From an uncultured Ruminococcus sp. (GTDB lineage: Bacteria; Bacillota; Clostridia; Oscillospirales; Acutalibacteraceae), in assembly GCA_902766305.1 (NCBI GenBank), contig CACXDE010000129.1, forward strand, positions 1-7,983: 7,983 nt of DNA, given 5' to 3'. Shown here piece by piece: positions 1 to 6,544 of this stretch (positions are counted from its first letter, which is position 1; each line of letters starts with the position of its first letter). The notes below the pieces were generated by a model, which ran no database searches, was not told the DNA's origin, and worked only from the letters and a program-made list of their open reading frames with translations. A program made the translations under genes and the position numbers.

Positions 1-98
1 AGTTGTCAGTCTTCAGTTGTCAGTCGTTAGTTATCAGCTAATAGCAGTTTATTAATAACTTGAAACTTAGAACTAACAACTTACGACTTAAAACTTAT
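1..98. repeat. Heptanucleotide-periodic array with inverted halves, upstream of fabF
   Basis: The sequence divides cleanly into 14 consecutive 7-bp units. Units 1-6 begin with AG (AGTTGTC, AGTCTTC, AGTTGTC, AGTCGTT, AGTTATC, AGCTAAT). Units 9-14 follow the AACTTAC/AACTAAC pattern, which is roughly the reverse complement of the first half. Units 7-8 form the degenerate centre. AGTTGTCAGTC occurs exactly at 1-11 and 15-25, with a variant at 29-39, a strict 14-nt spacing. Pairing 15-35 with 75-95 gives 16 complementary pairs out of 21, so a long imperfect hairpin is possible. The array ends just before the fabF ribosome binding site and may extend beyond the left edge. Such degenerate heptad arrays occur between genes in several bacterial groups; no function can be assigned here. 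A weak promoter-like pair (TTGTCA 17-22, TAATAG 39-44) falls inside it, but repeats of this composition would give such matches by chance. Confidence 0.8.
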
Positions 99-116
99 TT
101 GAAAGGAAAAAGATAA

Positions 117-1334
117 ATGAAACGAGTGGTTATTACAGGCGTCGGAGCTGTCACACCTGTCGGAAATAATGTACCGACAATGTGGGATAATATGAAAAAC
201 GGCGTTTGCGGGATCGGTATGATCACTAAATTTGATCCTGAAACATCAAAGGCAAAGGTTGCAGCCGAAGTAAAAGGCTTTGACCCGACACAATATATAG
301 AGAAAAAAGAATGCCGTAAGCTTGATCTGTTCTGTCAGTATGCGATCGCAGCTGCCCAGCAGGCTGTTGACGACAGCGGCATTATCGGAAAGGTCGCACC
401 TGAGAGACTTGGCGTATATGTAGGTTCAGGTGTTGGCGGTATAAGTACCTTCTATGAACAGAGCGTAAACCTCTATACCGGAAAAAATGTTTCACCGTTT
501 TTTATACCTATGATGATAGGCAATATTGCTGCCGGTAATGTGGCTATAAGGTTCAATGCTACAGGTCCGTGTCTCCCCGTTGTGACAGCCTGTTCTACAT
601 CTACACACGCTCTGGGTGAAGCATTCCATGCGATAAAGTACGGTATGGCTGACGCTATAATTGCAGGCGGCGCAGAGGCTACCATAAATCCTCTTGCTGT
701 AAAGGGCTTTACAAGCTGTAAGGCGCTTACGCTTTCAGAAGATCCGAACAGGGCGTCAATACCCTTTGATAAGGAACGTTCAGGCTTTGTAATGGGTGAG
801 GGCGCAGGAATGGTTATCCTTGAGGAGTACGAACATGCAGTATCAAGAGGTGCAAAAATATACGGTGAAATATGCGGATACGGCAATACCTGTGACGCAC
901 ATCATGTGACTGCTCCTGATCCGGAAGGAAAGGGCGCTGCAAATTGCGTCCGTATAGCGCTCACGGAAGCAGGCTATCAGGGCAGCGAGGAGCTGTACAT
1001 CAATGCCCACGGCACATCAACAAAGCTGAACGACGCCGGCGAGACAAAGGCGTTCAAGGAAGTGCTTGGTGAGAGAGCATATAAAGTGCATATCAGCTCT
1101 ACTAAGTCTATGACAGGTCATATGCTCGGCGCAACTGGCGCAGTTGAAGCTATAGCGTCAACGCTTGCGCTAAGAGACGGTATTGTTCCTCCTACAATAA
1201 ACTACCGTGAGGCTGATCCTGAATGTGATCTTGATTATACACCAAACAAAGCTGTGCAGGCACAGCTTGATATGGCGCTGTCTACGACCTTCGGTTTCGG
1301 CGGTCATAATGCCTGCATAGTCATTAAAAAATAG
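117..1334 (+). CDS. fabF: 3-oxoacyl-[acyl-carrier-protein] synthase II (FabF)
   Basis: This cytosolic condensing enzyme of type II fatty-acid synthesis elongates acyl-ACP by decarboxylative Claisen condensation with malonyl-ACP. The 405-residue length is close to that of E. coli FabF (about 412). The thiolase-fold catalytic set is complete: nucleophile Cys159 in VTACSTSTHA, His298 in NAHGTST, Lys330 in STKSMTGH, and His335 in the same segment. The glycine-rich C-terminal GFGGHN is at 393-398, with Phe394 at the position of the E. coli gating Phe400. The Cys-His-His triad marks an elongating KAS I/II enzyme rather than FabH, which has Cys-His-Asn. The ATG at 117 is preceded by GAAAGGA (101-107). 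It is the first gene of the visible run and lies 24 nt before accB. In Clostridia a single FabF often serves all elongation steps; whether that holds here cannot be seen from the window. Confidence 0.97.
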   Translation: MKRVVITGVGAVTPVGNNVPTMWDNMKNGVCGIGMITKFDPETSKAKVAAEVKGFDPTQYIEKKECRKLDLFCQYAIAAAQQAVDDSGIIGKVAPERLGVYVGSGVGGISTFYEQSVNLYTGKNVSPFFIPMMIGNIAAGNVAIRFNATGPCLPVVTACSTSTHALGEAFHAIKYGMADAIIAGGAEATINPLAVKGFTSCKALTLSEDPNRASIPFDKERSGFVMGEGAGMVILEEYEHAVSRGAKIYGEICGYGNTCDAHHVTAPDPEGKGAANCVRIALTEAGYQGSEELYINAHGTSTKLNDAGETKAFKEVLGERAYKVHISSTKSMTGHMLGATGAVEAIASTLALRDGIVPPTINYREADPECDLDYTPNKAVQAQLDMALSTTFGFGGHNACIVIKK

Positions 1335-1343
1335 TATTATATT

Positions 1344-1350
1344 AAGGTGG
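1344..1350 (+). promoter_or_regulatory. Ribosome binding site fixing the accB start at 1359
   Basis: AAGGTGG lies 8 nt before the ATG at 1359. An in-frame GTG at 1347 overlaps this motif and has no Shine-Dalgarno sequence of its own, so the ATG is preferred. Confidence 0.75.
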
Positions 1351-1358
1351 GATACCTG

Positions 1359-1814
1359 ATGTACAGTATAGAAGAGTTAAAGGAGCTGCTGAGTGCATTT
1401 GACGGTTCAAAGGCAACGGCGCTTGATATACAGTTTAGTGAAAATGAATTTATCAGCCTTCGTCAGAAGACAGGAAAAGTAATATGTCAGGAAACTGTAC
1501 CGGCTGCCGCTGCGGCAGAGGCTCAGCCGGAGATATATCACTCTGCTGCCGGTACTATGGCTGAGGATAGTGTTCCTGACGGCGATCCGGTAGAATCTCC
1601 TATGGTGGGAGTATTCTACTCTGCGCCCTCTCCTGAAAGTGAGCCGTACGTGTCTGTCGGCAGCAGCGTTAAAAAAGGCGATGTCCTTTGCCTTATAGAA
1701 GCAATGAAGCTGATGAATGAGGTAACAGCCGAAAAGAACGGAACGGTAACTAAGGTTTGTGTTGAGAATGGTCAGGTTGTTGAATACGGACAGCCGCTGT
1801 TTATCATAAAATAA
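1359..1814 (+). CDS. accB: Biotin carboxyl carrier protein of acetyl-CoA carboxylase (AccB)
   Basis: AccB carries the covalently bound biotin that shuttles a carboxyl group from biotin carboxylase to the carboxyltransferase. From the ATG at 1359 it is 151 residues, close to E. coli AccB (156). The N-terminal ~45 residues form the helical/strand segment typical of AccB. A short Ala/Glu/Pro-rich flexible linker follows (about 48-77), then the C-terminal biotinyl/lipoyl-attachment domain. That domain opens with SPMVGVFYSAPSPE, the region of the AccB 'thumb', and contains the biotinylation motif EAMKLMNEV with acceptor Lys117. The gene sits between fabF and fabZ, and its stop codon overlaps the fabZ Shine-Dalgarno sequence, so co-translation is likely. 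A start at GTG 1347 would add only four residues. The biotin ligase needed to activate it is not in the window. Confidence 0.96.
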   Translation: MYSIEELKELLSAFDGSKATALDIQFSENEFISLRQKTGKVICQETVPAAAAAEAQPEIYHSAAGTMAEDSVPDGDPVESPMVGVFYSAPSPESEPYVSVGSSVKKGDVLCLIEAMKLMNEVTAEKNGTVTKVCVENGQVVEYGQPLFIIK

Positions 1815-1826
1815 GGAGCAACTGCT

Positions 1827-2246
1827 ATGAATAAAGAAGAGATAATGCAGATAATTCCGCATAGAAATTCTATGCTGCTGATAGATGAAGCAACGAAAAC
1901 AGGCGAGAATACCTGTGAGGGAAAAAAACATATTAACGGTGACGAGTGGTTTTTAGACGGACATTTTCCGGGAAATCCTGTAGTTCCCGGAGTAATACTC
2001 TGTGAGATGATGGCACAGGCAAGCGCAGTTATTATTTCTGATGTTTCTGCAAAGAGTACTCCTTATTTCACAGGCATTGAAAAGGCAAAGTTCAGAAATA
2101 AGGTTCTTCCCGGAGATACGCTTGAAATAAAGTGCGAGCTTACCGGTCAGAAAAGGAATTTCTATTTTATAAAGGGCAAGGGATATGTTAACGGGAAGCT
2201 GAGTGTATCAGCAGAGTTTTCTTTTGCTTTGGTTGAGAGGGAGTAA
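1827..2246 (+). CDS. fabZ: 3-hydroxyacyl-[acyl-carrier-protein] dehydratase (FabZ)
   Basis: FabZ removes water from (3R)-hydroxyacyl-ACP to give trans-2-enoyl-ACP. The 139-residue single hot-dog domain is of normal length. The active-site His46 sits in DGHFPGNPVVPG (44-55), and Glu60 on the central helix (GVILCEMMAQ). Glu at this place is the FabZ state, whereas the isomerising FabA has Asp. IMQIIPHRNSMLLID at 6-20 is the usual FabZ start. AAGGAG (1813-1818) overlaps the accB stop and is spaced 8 nt from the ATG. The 3' end of the gene contains the ribosome binding site of accC. Family membership alone does not show whether it can also isomerise to cis-3-enoyl-ACP, so the route to unsaturated fatty acids is undetermined from this window. 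Confidence 0.96.
   Translation: MNKEEIMQIIPHRNSMLLIDEATKTGENTCEGKKHINGDEWFLDGHFPGNPVVPGVILCEMMAQASAVIISDVSAKSTPYFTGIEKAKFRNKVLPGDTLEIKCELTGQKRNFYFIKGKGYVNGKLSVSAEFSFALVERE
2235..2243 (+). promoter_or_regulatory. Ribosome binding site supporting the TTG start of accC
   Basis: GAGAGGGAG lies in the last codons of fabZ, 8 nt before TTG 2252. The TTG places the protein exactly at the family's usual N-terminus (MFxKILIANRGEIA), and no closer ATG exists. Confidence 0.7.
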
Positions 2247-2251
2247 TCGCT

Positions 2252-3607
2252 TTGTTTTCAAAAATACTTATCGCAAACCGAGGCGAAATAGCTGTAAGGA
2301 TAATCCGTGCCTGCCGTGAAATGGGAATAGCGACGGTGGCGATTTATTCAAAGGCTGACAAAAATGCACTTCATGTAACTATGGCGGACGAAAGCTACTG
2401 CATAGGCGGACCTCAGGTGGCGGACAGCTATCTGAATATTGCGGCGATACTTGAAGCTGCCGCATTGTCCGGCGCACAGGCGATACATCCCGGATATGGT
2501 CTTTTGTCAGAGAATGCAAAATTTGCGGCTCTTTGCAAAAAGTGCAATATTGAGTTCATAGGTCCTTCCGCTGAAATGATAGAACGTCTTGGCGACAAGG
2601 ATGAGGCAAGAAAAACAATGAGGGCTGCCGGAGTGCCTGTAACGCCCGGCAGCGATATAATTGATGATATAGATGAGGCAAGGGAAAAGGCAAAGGAGAT
2701 AGGCTTTCCTCTGCTTGTAAAGGCAAGAAGCGGCGGCGGCGGACGAGGTATAAGAAAGGTCGAAAGGATAGAAGACTTTGATAACGCCTTTATGTCTGCA
2801 AGAGCTGAGGCACAGAGTGCTTTCGGCGACGGCGCTGTTTATATGGAGAAGTTCCTCAGCCCCGTCAAGCATGTTGAAATGCAGCTTCTTTGCGACAAGT
2901 TCGGAAATGTTATCTGTCTTGGTGAAAGAGAATGCTCTGTACAGCGTAAGAATCAGAAGCTTATAGAGGAAAGTCCCTCGCCGGCAATAACACCGGAGAT
3001 AAGAAGCAGAATGATGGAGGCTGCTGCAAAGGCTGCAAAGGCTGTAGGATATGAAAATGCCGGTACGGTGGAGTTTCTGCTTGATAAGGATAAGAATTTC
3101 TATTTCATGGAGATGAATACACGTCTCCAGGTGGAACATGCTGTAACTGAAATGGTTGTTGGTATTGACATAGTGCAGTGGCAGATAAGGATAGCGTCAG
3201 GTTCAAAGCTGACTGTTACTCAGGACAGAGTATTTCTTCACGGAAATGCTATAGAGTGCCGTATTAATGCTGAGGATGCACAGCATAATTACCGTCCCAG
3301 CTGCGGCAGAATAGGCTTTGTACATATACCCGGCGGTCCTAACGTCAGGTTTGATACGGCAATATATCAGGATTATGATATTCCGCCGTATTATGATTCC
3401 ATGATAGGAAAGCTGATAGTTCAGGCAAGATCAAGAGAGCTTGCTATAAGAAAGATGAAAATGGCTCTCAGCGAGCTTACAATAAACGGAATAAAGCATA
3501 ACAGGGATCTTCATATAGAGATACTTTCAGACCCTGAATTTGTATCCGGAGAATATACGACCGGTTTTATGGAAGAACGTGCAAAACGTAAGGATAAAGA
3601 CAAATAA
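2252..3607 (+). CDS. accC: Biotin carboxylase subunit of acetyl-CoA carboxylase (AccC)
   Basis: AccC is an ATP-grasp enzyme that carboxylates the biotin of AccB using ATP and bicarbonate, the first half-reaction of malonyl-CoA synthesis. It is 451 residues (E. coli 449). An N-terminal Rossmann-like domain (ILIANRGEIAVRII, HPGYGLLSEN at 79-88) is followed by the ATP-grasp domain and the biotin-carboxylase C-terminal domain. Residues matching the E. coli catalytic set are present: Lys116, Lys157, the glycine-rich loop SGGGGRGI (160-167), His207, Glu274, Glu287, Asn289, Arg291, Gln293, Glu295 and Arg337. The start is TTG, 5 nt after the fabZ stop. Related ATP-grasp carboxylases such as pyruvate or propionyl-CoA carboxylase can look similar, but the stand-alone length and the accB/accD/accA neighbours settle the assignment. 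The C-terminus ends in a short highly charged tail (EERAKRKDKDK). Confidence 0.97.
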   Translation: MFSKILIANRGEIAVRIIRACREMGIATVAIYSKADKNALHVTMADESYCIGGPQVADSYLNIAAILEAAALSGAQAIHPGYGLLSENAKFAALCKKCNIEFIGPSAEMIERLGDKDEARKTMRAAGVPVTPGSDIIDDIDEAREKAKEIGFPLLVKARSGGGGRGIRKVERIEDFDNAFMSARAEAQSAFGDGAVYMEKFLSPVKHVEMQLLCDKFGNVICLGERECSVQRKNQKLIEESPSPAITPEIRSRMMEAAAKAAKAVGYENAGTVEFLLDKDKNFYFMEMNTRLQVEHAVTEMVVGIDIVQWQIRIASGSKLTVTQDRVFLHGNAIECRINAEDAQHNYRPSCGRIGFVHIPGGPNVRFDTAIYQDYDIPPYYDSMIGKLIVQARSRELAIRKMKMALSELTINGIKHNRDLHIEILSDPEFVSGEYTTGFMEERAKRKDKDK

Positions 3608-3612
3608 TTAAC

Positions 3613-3630
3613 GGCAGAGCTGCAGCTGCC
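3613..3630 (+). other. Small hairpin in the accC-accD gap
   Basis: GGCAG (3613-3617) can pair with CTGCC (3626-3630). The interior contains the perfect 10-bp palindrome AGCTGCAGCT (3618-3627), an alternative fold. There is no U tract after it, so it is not an intrinsic terminator. It lies in the longest gap inside the fab/acc run (45 nt), just ahead of the weak accD translation start, and could affect mRNA processing or accD initiation. That role is inference. Confidence 0.35.
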
Positions 3631-3652
3631 TTGAGATAGGTCGGGTGAAACA

Positions 3653-4570
3653 TTGAATACATCAGATATTTTTAATTTCTTGAAACCTAAGAATGAGCTT
3701 GAAAACCAGGAGGATACATCGGCGGTACAAAATCAGCCTTTTATTCCGAATGAATTGTGGGTGAAGTGTCCGTGCTGCAAGAAGCCGGTTCTTTCATCAG
3801 ATCTGAACGATAATAATAAGGTTTGTCCTAACTGCGGATATCATTTTCGCATTGCTGCAAGACAAAGATTAGAGATAACAGTAGATAAGGGCAGCTTTGA
3901 AGAATTTGACTCAGAAATGGTATCTGAAAATAAGATAGATTTTCCCGATTACTCACGGAAGCTGAAAAATGCCAGGCTGAACAGCGGAGAAAATGAATCT
4001 GTAATAACAGGCAGGGCTAAGATAGGCGGATGTGATGTCGTTATCGGAGTTATGAACTCTCAGTTTATGATGGGTTCTATGGGTACTGTAACGGGTGAAA
4101 AGGTTACGAGGTCTTTTGAATATGCCACACAGAACAGACTGCCTGTGATAATATTTACGGTATCCGGCGGTGCAAGAATGCAGGAGGGGATACTGTCCCT
4201 TATGCAGATGGCAAAGACAAGCGGCGCTGTAAAGCTTCACAGTGACGCCGGACTTCTGTACATAACGGTACTTACGGATCCTACGACAGGCGGAGTTACT
4301 GCAAGCTTTGCAATGGAGGGCGACATAATTCTGTCCGAACCGGGGGCGCTGATAGCGTTTGCAGGTCCGAGAGTTATTGAGCAGACGATACGTCAGAAGC
4401 TGCCCAAGGATTTTCAGTCGGCTGAATTTCTGCTTGAAAAGGGCTTTGTAGATAGGGTTGTACCCAGATGCAAAATGAGGGAAACATTGACAAAGCTGCT
4501 TGTTCTTCACGGAGGTAAGCCGGAAATAAATGAAACGGAAGATAACGGGAAGGAGGGCGATTCCTTGTGA
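3653..4570 (+). CDS. accD: Acetyl-CoA carboxylase carboxyltransferase subunit beta (AccD)
   Basis: With AccA this subunit forms the carboxyltransferase that moves the carboxyl group from carboxybiotin to acetyl-CoA. It is 305 residues, matching the family. A four-cysteine zinc ribbon near the N-terminus uses Cys39, Cys42, Cys58 and Cys61 (CPCC and CPNC). The crotonase-like carboxyltransferase domain follows, with [20 protein letters not shown] (171-190) and [17 protein letters not shown] (208-224). The start is TTG: an in-frame stop at 3632-3634 blocks upstream extension, and no ATG occurs before the zinc ribbon. The Shine-Dalgarno match is weak (GGGTGA 3643-3648, only 4 nt away). The stop overlaps the accA start by 4 nt (GTGA), suggesting translational coupling to balance the two subunits. 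In E. coli the zinc domain also binds accA/accD mRNA for autoregulation; whether this one does is unknown. Confidence 0.96.
   Translation: MNTSDIFNFLKPKNELENQEDTSAVQNQPFIPNELWVKCPCCKKPVLSSDLNDNNKVCPNCGYHFRIAARQRLEITVDKGSFEEFDSEMVSENKIDFPDYSRKLKNARLNSGENESVITGRAKIGGCDVVIGVMNSQFMMGSMGTVTGEKVTRSFEYATQNRLPVIIFTVSGGARMQEGILSLMQMAKTSGAVKLHSDAGLLYITVLTDPTTGGVTASFAMEGDIILSEPGALIAFAGPRVIEQTIRQKLPKDFQSAEFLLEKGFVDRVVPRCKMRETLTKLLVLHGGKPEINETEDNGKEGDSL
4550..4556 (+). promoter_or_regulatory. Strong ribosome binding site for accA inside accD
   Basis: AAGGAGG, a near-perfect anti-16S match, lies in the last codons of accD and 10 nt before GTG 4567. It supports the GTG start and efficient initiation of accA despite the overlap with the accD stop. 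Confidence 0.75.
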
Positions 4571-5337
4571 GCGCATATGACAGTGTTATTGCTGCAAGGG
4601 CAAATGACCGCCCTACTGCTGTAGATTATATAACAAAAATATTCGGAGACAGCTTTATAGAGCTTCACGGCGACAGACGTTTTGCTGATGACAAGGCTGT
4701 TATCGGCGGCATAGCGGAGCTTGGCGGAAAGCCGGTAACAGTTATTGCTCTTGAAAAGGGCAGGAATCTGAAGGAAAGAGTGGAACGCAATTTTGGTTCT
4801 GCGCATCCGGAAGGGTACAGAAAGGCTTTGAGGCTTATGAAGCAGGCGGAGAAATTTCACCGTCCTGTATTGTGCATAGTAGATACATCCGGTGCATACT
4901 GCGGCATCGGAGCAGAGGAAAGAGGTCAGGGACAGGCTATAGCTGAAAACCTTATGGAGATGATGACTCTCAGAACGCCGATACTTTCTGTGTTTATTGG
5001 AGAGGGCGGAAGCGGCGGAGCACTTGCTCTTGCTGTAGCAGATGAGGTATGGATGCTTGAGAATGCGATCTATTCTGTCATTTCGCCTGAGGGTTGTGCG
5101 AGCATACTCTGGAAGGATGCGACAAGAACAGCGGAAGCTTCTGAATGCCTTAAGCTGACATCACAGGATCTGTTTAAATTAGGTGTAATTGAGAGAATAA
5201 TACGTGAGCCAAAGAATCTTGACAGCACAATGTTTGACAGCTTCAAGACGCTTATAGGGCAGACGTTCGATAAGCTGAGTGCAGTTGACACAGAGACGCT
5301 TCTTGCTAAAAGGTACAATAGATTCAGAAAATTCTGA
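4567..5337 (+). CDS. accA: Acetyl-CoA carboxylase carboxyltransferase subunit alpha (AccA)
   Basis: This is the partner of AccD in the carboxyltransferase and completes acetyl-CoA carboxylase in this operon. It has 256 residues from a GTG start. That is the short Gram-positive form, lacking much of the extra N-terminal helical region of the 319-residue E. coli protein. Visible family motifs are HGDRRFADD (34-42), [17 protein letters not shown] (81-97), [13 protein letters not shown] (109-121), [10 protein letters not shown] (146-155) and [13 protein letters not shown] (173-185). The glycine-rich segments form the crotonase-type oxyanion and CoA-binding surfaces in homologs. It overlaps accD by 4 nt. 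The next gene, a Uma2-family protein, begins 23 nt after its stop with no terminator between, so readthrough into the Uma2 pair is likely. Confidence 0.96.
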   Translation: MSAYDSVIAARANDRPTAVDYITKIFGDSFIELHGDRRFADDKAVIGGIAELGGKPVTVIALEKGRNLKERVERNFGSAHPEGYRKALRLMKQAEKFHRPVLCIVDTSGAYCGIGAEERGQGQAIAENLMEMMTLRTPILSVFIGEGGSGGALALAVADEVWMLENAIYSVISPEGCASILWKDATRTAEASECLKLTSQDLFKLGVIERIIREPKNLDSTMFDSFKTLIGQTFDKLSAVDTETLLAKRYNRFRKF

Positions 5338-5360
5338 TGTTATAAAACGGGGGTGTTGTT

Positions 5361-5906
5361 ATGTCAGAAGCGTTAAAGCTTGAAAAGAAAACTATAGAAG
5401 ATTATCTGGCACTGCCTGAGGGTGCAATGGTCGAGCTTATCAACGGCGTAATGTATGATATGTCGCCTGCGCCGCTTACGATACATCAGAGATTATCCGG
5501 AAATATCTTTTTTGAAATATTGTCATATATTAAGAAAAAAGGCGGCAGATGTGAAGTGTTTACTGCCCCGTTTGATGTAAGACTTAACGATGAAACAATA
5601 GTTCAGCCAGATATTTCGGTTATCTGCGACCCTACAAGGATCACAAGAAGGGGATGTGTCGGTGCGCCGGATTTTATTATTGAGATAGTTTCCTCACACC
5701 GCTATCATGATTATGTAAGAAAACATCATTTGTATGCAGACAGCGGTGTTAAAGAATATTGGATTGTTGACCCTGACAGAAAAAGTGTAAATGTGTATTT
5801 GCTGTCGGAAGAGTATTCACCTGCACACTATACTTTTGATGATGATATACCCGTAAGCATTTACAATGGCGACTTAAAGCTCAATATTGCGGAAATGCTT
5901 GAATAA
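5361..5906 (+). CDS. Uma2 family (DUF820) PD-(D/E)XK nuclease-like protein, copy A
   Basis: This 181-residue protein is recognised as Uma2/DUF820 by its motif series: an N-terminal LPEGAMVELINGVMYDMSP (18-36), QPDISVICDP (82-91), GAPDFIIEIVSS (101-112) and KHHLYADSGVKEYWIVDP (121-138). The family has a restriction-endonuclease-like fold. Plausible active-site residues are Glu25, Asp84, Glu108 and Lys121; the classical ExK lysine position is Val110, so Lys121 may stand in for it. These residue assignments are inference. The biological role of the family is largely unknown and its members are often present in many copies per genome. The ATG at 5361 follows a purine-rich GGGGGTG (5348-5354). It appears to be cotranscribed with accA, with no signal peptide or membrane segment. 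Copy B, 20 nt downstream, is 72% identical (131 of 181 positions by my alignment). Confidence 0.85.
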   Translation: MSEALKLEKKTIEDYLALPEGAMVELINGVMYDMSPAPLTIHQRLSGNIFFEILSYIKKKGGRCEVFTAPFDVRLNDETIVQPDISVICDPTRITRRGCVGAPDFIIEIVSSHRYHDYVRKHHLYADSGVKEYWIVDPDRKSVNVYLLSEEYSPAHYTFDDDIPVSIYNGDLKLNIAEMLE

Positions 5907-5926
5907 GATCATGAAGGGGTGGTAAT

Positions 5927-6472
5927 ATGTCAGAAGCGTTAAAGCTTGAAAAGAAAACGATAGAGGATTATATGGCGCTGCCTGAGGGTGCAATGGTGGA
6001 ACTTATCAACGGCATTATGTATGATATGTCGCCTTCGCCTTTGAGAGTGCATCAAAGGATAGTCACGAAGCTGCTGACAAAGATCTATAATTTTATAGAT
6101 TCAAAGCACGGCAGATGTGAAGTATACCCTGCACCTTTTGATGTAAAGCTCAATGACGAAACAATAGTACAGCCTGATATATCGGTTATCTGTGACCCCT
6201 CAAAGCTGACAAGACATGGATGTACAGGCGCGCCTGATTTTATTATTGAGATAGTTTCCTCACACCGCTACCACGATTATGTAAGAAAACATCATTTATA
6301 TGCAGACAGCGGTGTTAAAGAATATTGGATTGTTGACCCCGAAAAGCGAAAAGTTAATGTTTATCTTCTGAAAGAGGATTATGCTGTTGAACAGTATGAT
6401 TTTGAAGATGATATACCCGTTGATCTGTACAATGGAGAGCTTGTTATCAATGTCTCAAAGCTCATAGATTAA
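5927..6472 (+). CDS. Uma2 family (DUF820) PD-(D/E)XK nuclease-like protein, copy B
   Basis: This is the second 181-residue Uma2/DUF820 protein, a tandem paralog of the gene just upstream. All candidate catalytic positions of copy A are kept (Glu25, Asp84, Glu108, Lys121) and residues 101-138 are nearly unchanged. Divergence is concentrated in residues 41-60, 92-100 (PSKLTRHGCT against PTRITRRGCV nearby) and the C-terminal 30. Both copies have intact frames and conserved cores, so neither looks like a decaying pseudogene. The start at 5927 is preceded by AGGGGTGG (about 5915-5922). A GC-rich hairpin lies 17 nt after the stop. Possible roles include nucleic-acid cleavage or a structural heteromer with copy A, but nothing in the sequence decides between these and no function should be assumed. 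Confidence 0.85.
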   Translation: MSEALKLEKKTIEDYMALPEGAMVELINGIMYDMSPSPLRVHQRIVTKLLTKIYNFIDSKHGRCEVYPAPFDVKLNDETIVQPDISVICDPSKLTRHGCTGAPDFIIEIVSSHRYHDYVRKHHLYADSGVKEYWIVDPEKRKVNVYLLKEDYAVEQYDFEDDIPVDLYNGELVINVSKLID

Positions 6473-6489
6473 ATAAACATTTGATAGAC

Positions 6490-6518
6490 TGCCGCCCCGC
6501 TGAAAAGGCAGGGCGGCA
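6490..6518 (+). terminator. GC-rich hairpin after the Uma2 pair, possible terminator without a U tract
   Basis: TGCCGCCC (6490-6497) pairs perfectly with GGGCGGCA (6511-6518) around a 13-nt loop that can pair further (G6499-C6509, C6500-G6508). The 3' flank on the + strand is AAATTAAATATA, with no run of T, so this is not a canonical intrinsic terminator. Its position between the Uma2 pair and trmL still suggests a transcript boundary or an mRNA 3'-end stabiliser. Confidence 0.45.
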
Positions 6519-6544
6519 AATTAAATATACGGAGAGATTCGGAG

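Larger units (their letters stand above)
5361..6472 (+). repeat. Tandem gene duplication (Uma2 copies A and B)
   Basis: Two adjacent 546-bp genes align without gaps at a constant offset of 566 nt. Identity is patchy. The first 32 nt are identical (5361-5392 and 5927-5958). A 104-nt core block (5670-5773 and 6236-6339) has only three mismatches. The segments encoding residues 41-60, 92-100 and 151-181 have diverged strongly. The preceding ribosome binding regions also resemble each other (GGGGTG and GGGGTGG). The pattern indicates a local duplication followed by divergence, possibly with partial gene conversion over the catalytic core. Confidence 0.85.

Noticed and set aside
1..98. CRISPR-like array
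   Set aside because: The period is 7 bp with no unique spacers and the units are degenerate; it is a tandem heptad repeat, not repeat-spacer architecture.
1..116. FapR or FabT operator upstream of fabF
   Set aside because: No match to the known FapR or FabT-type palindromes was visible; apparent symmetry comes from the inverted heptads.
1347..1358. GTG start for accB at 1347
   Set aside because: It overlaps the Shine-Dalgarno sequence AAGGTGG that serves the ATG at 1359.
1407..4860. Several long open frames on the minus strand opposite accB, accC, accD and accA
   Set aside because: They lie wholly within well-identified conserved genes, show no recognisable motifs and have unnatural composition; they are products of the codon usage of the true genes.
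5361..6472. The Uma2 pair as a toxin-antitoxin or defence operon
   Set aside because: Both genes are paralogs of one family with no antitoxin-like, methylase or helicase partner nearby, so the context gives no support for this.
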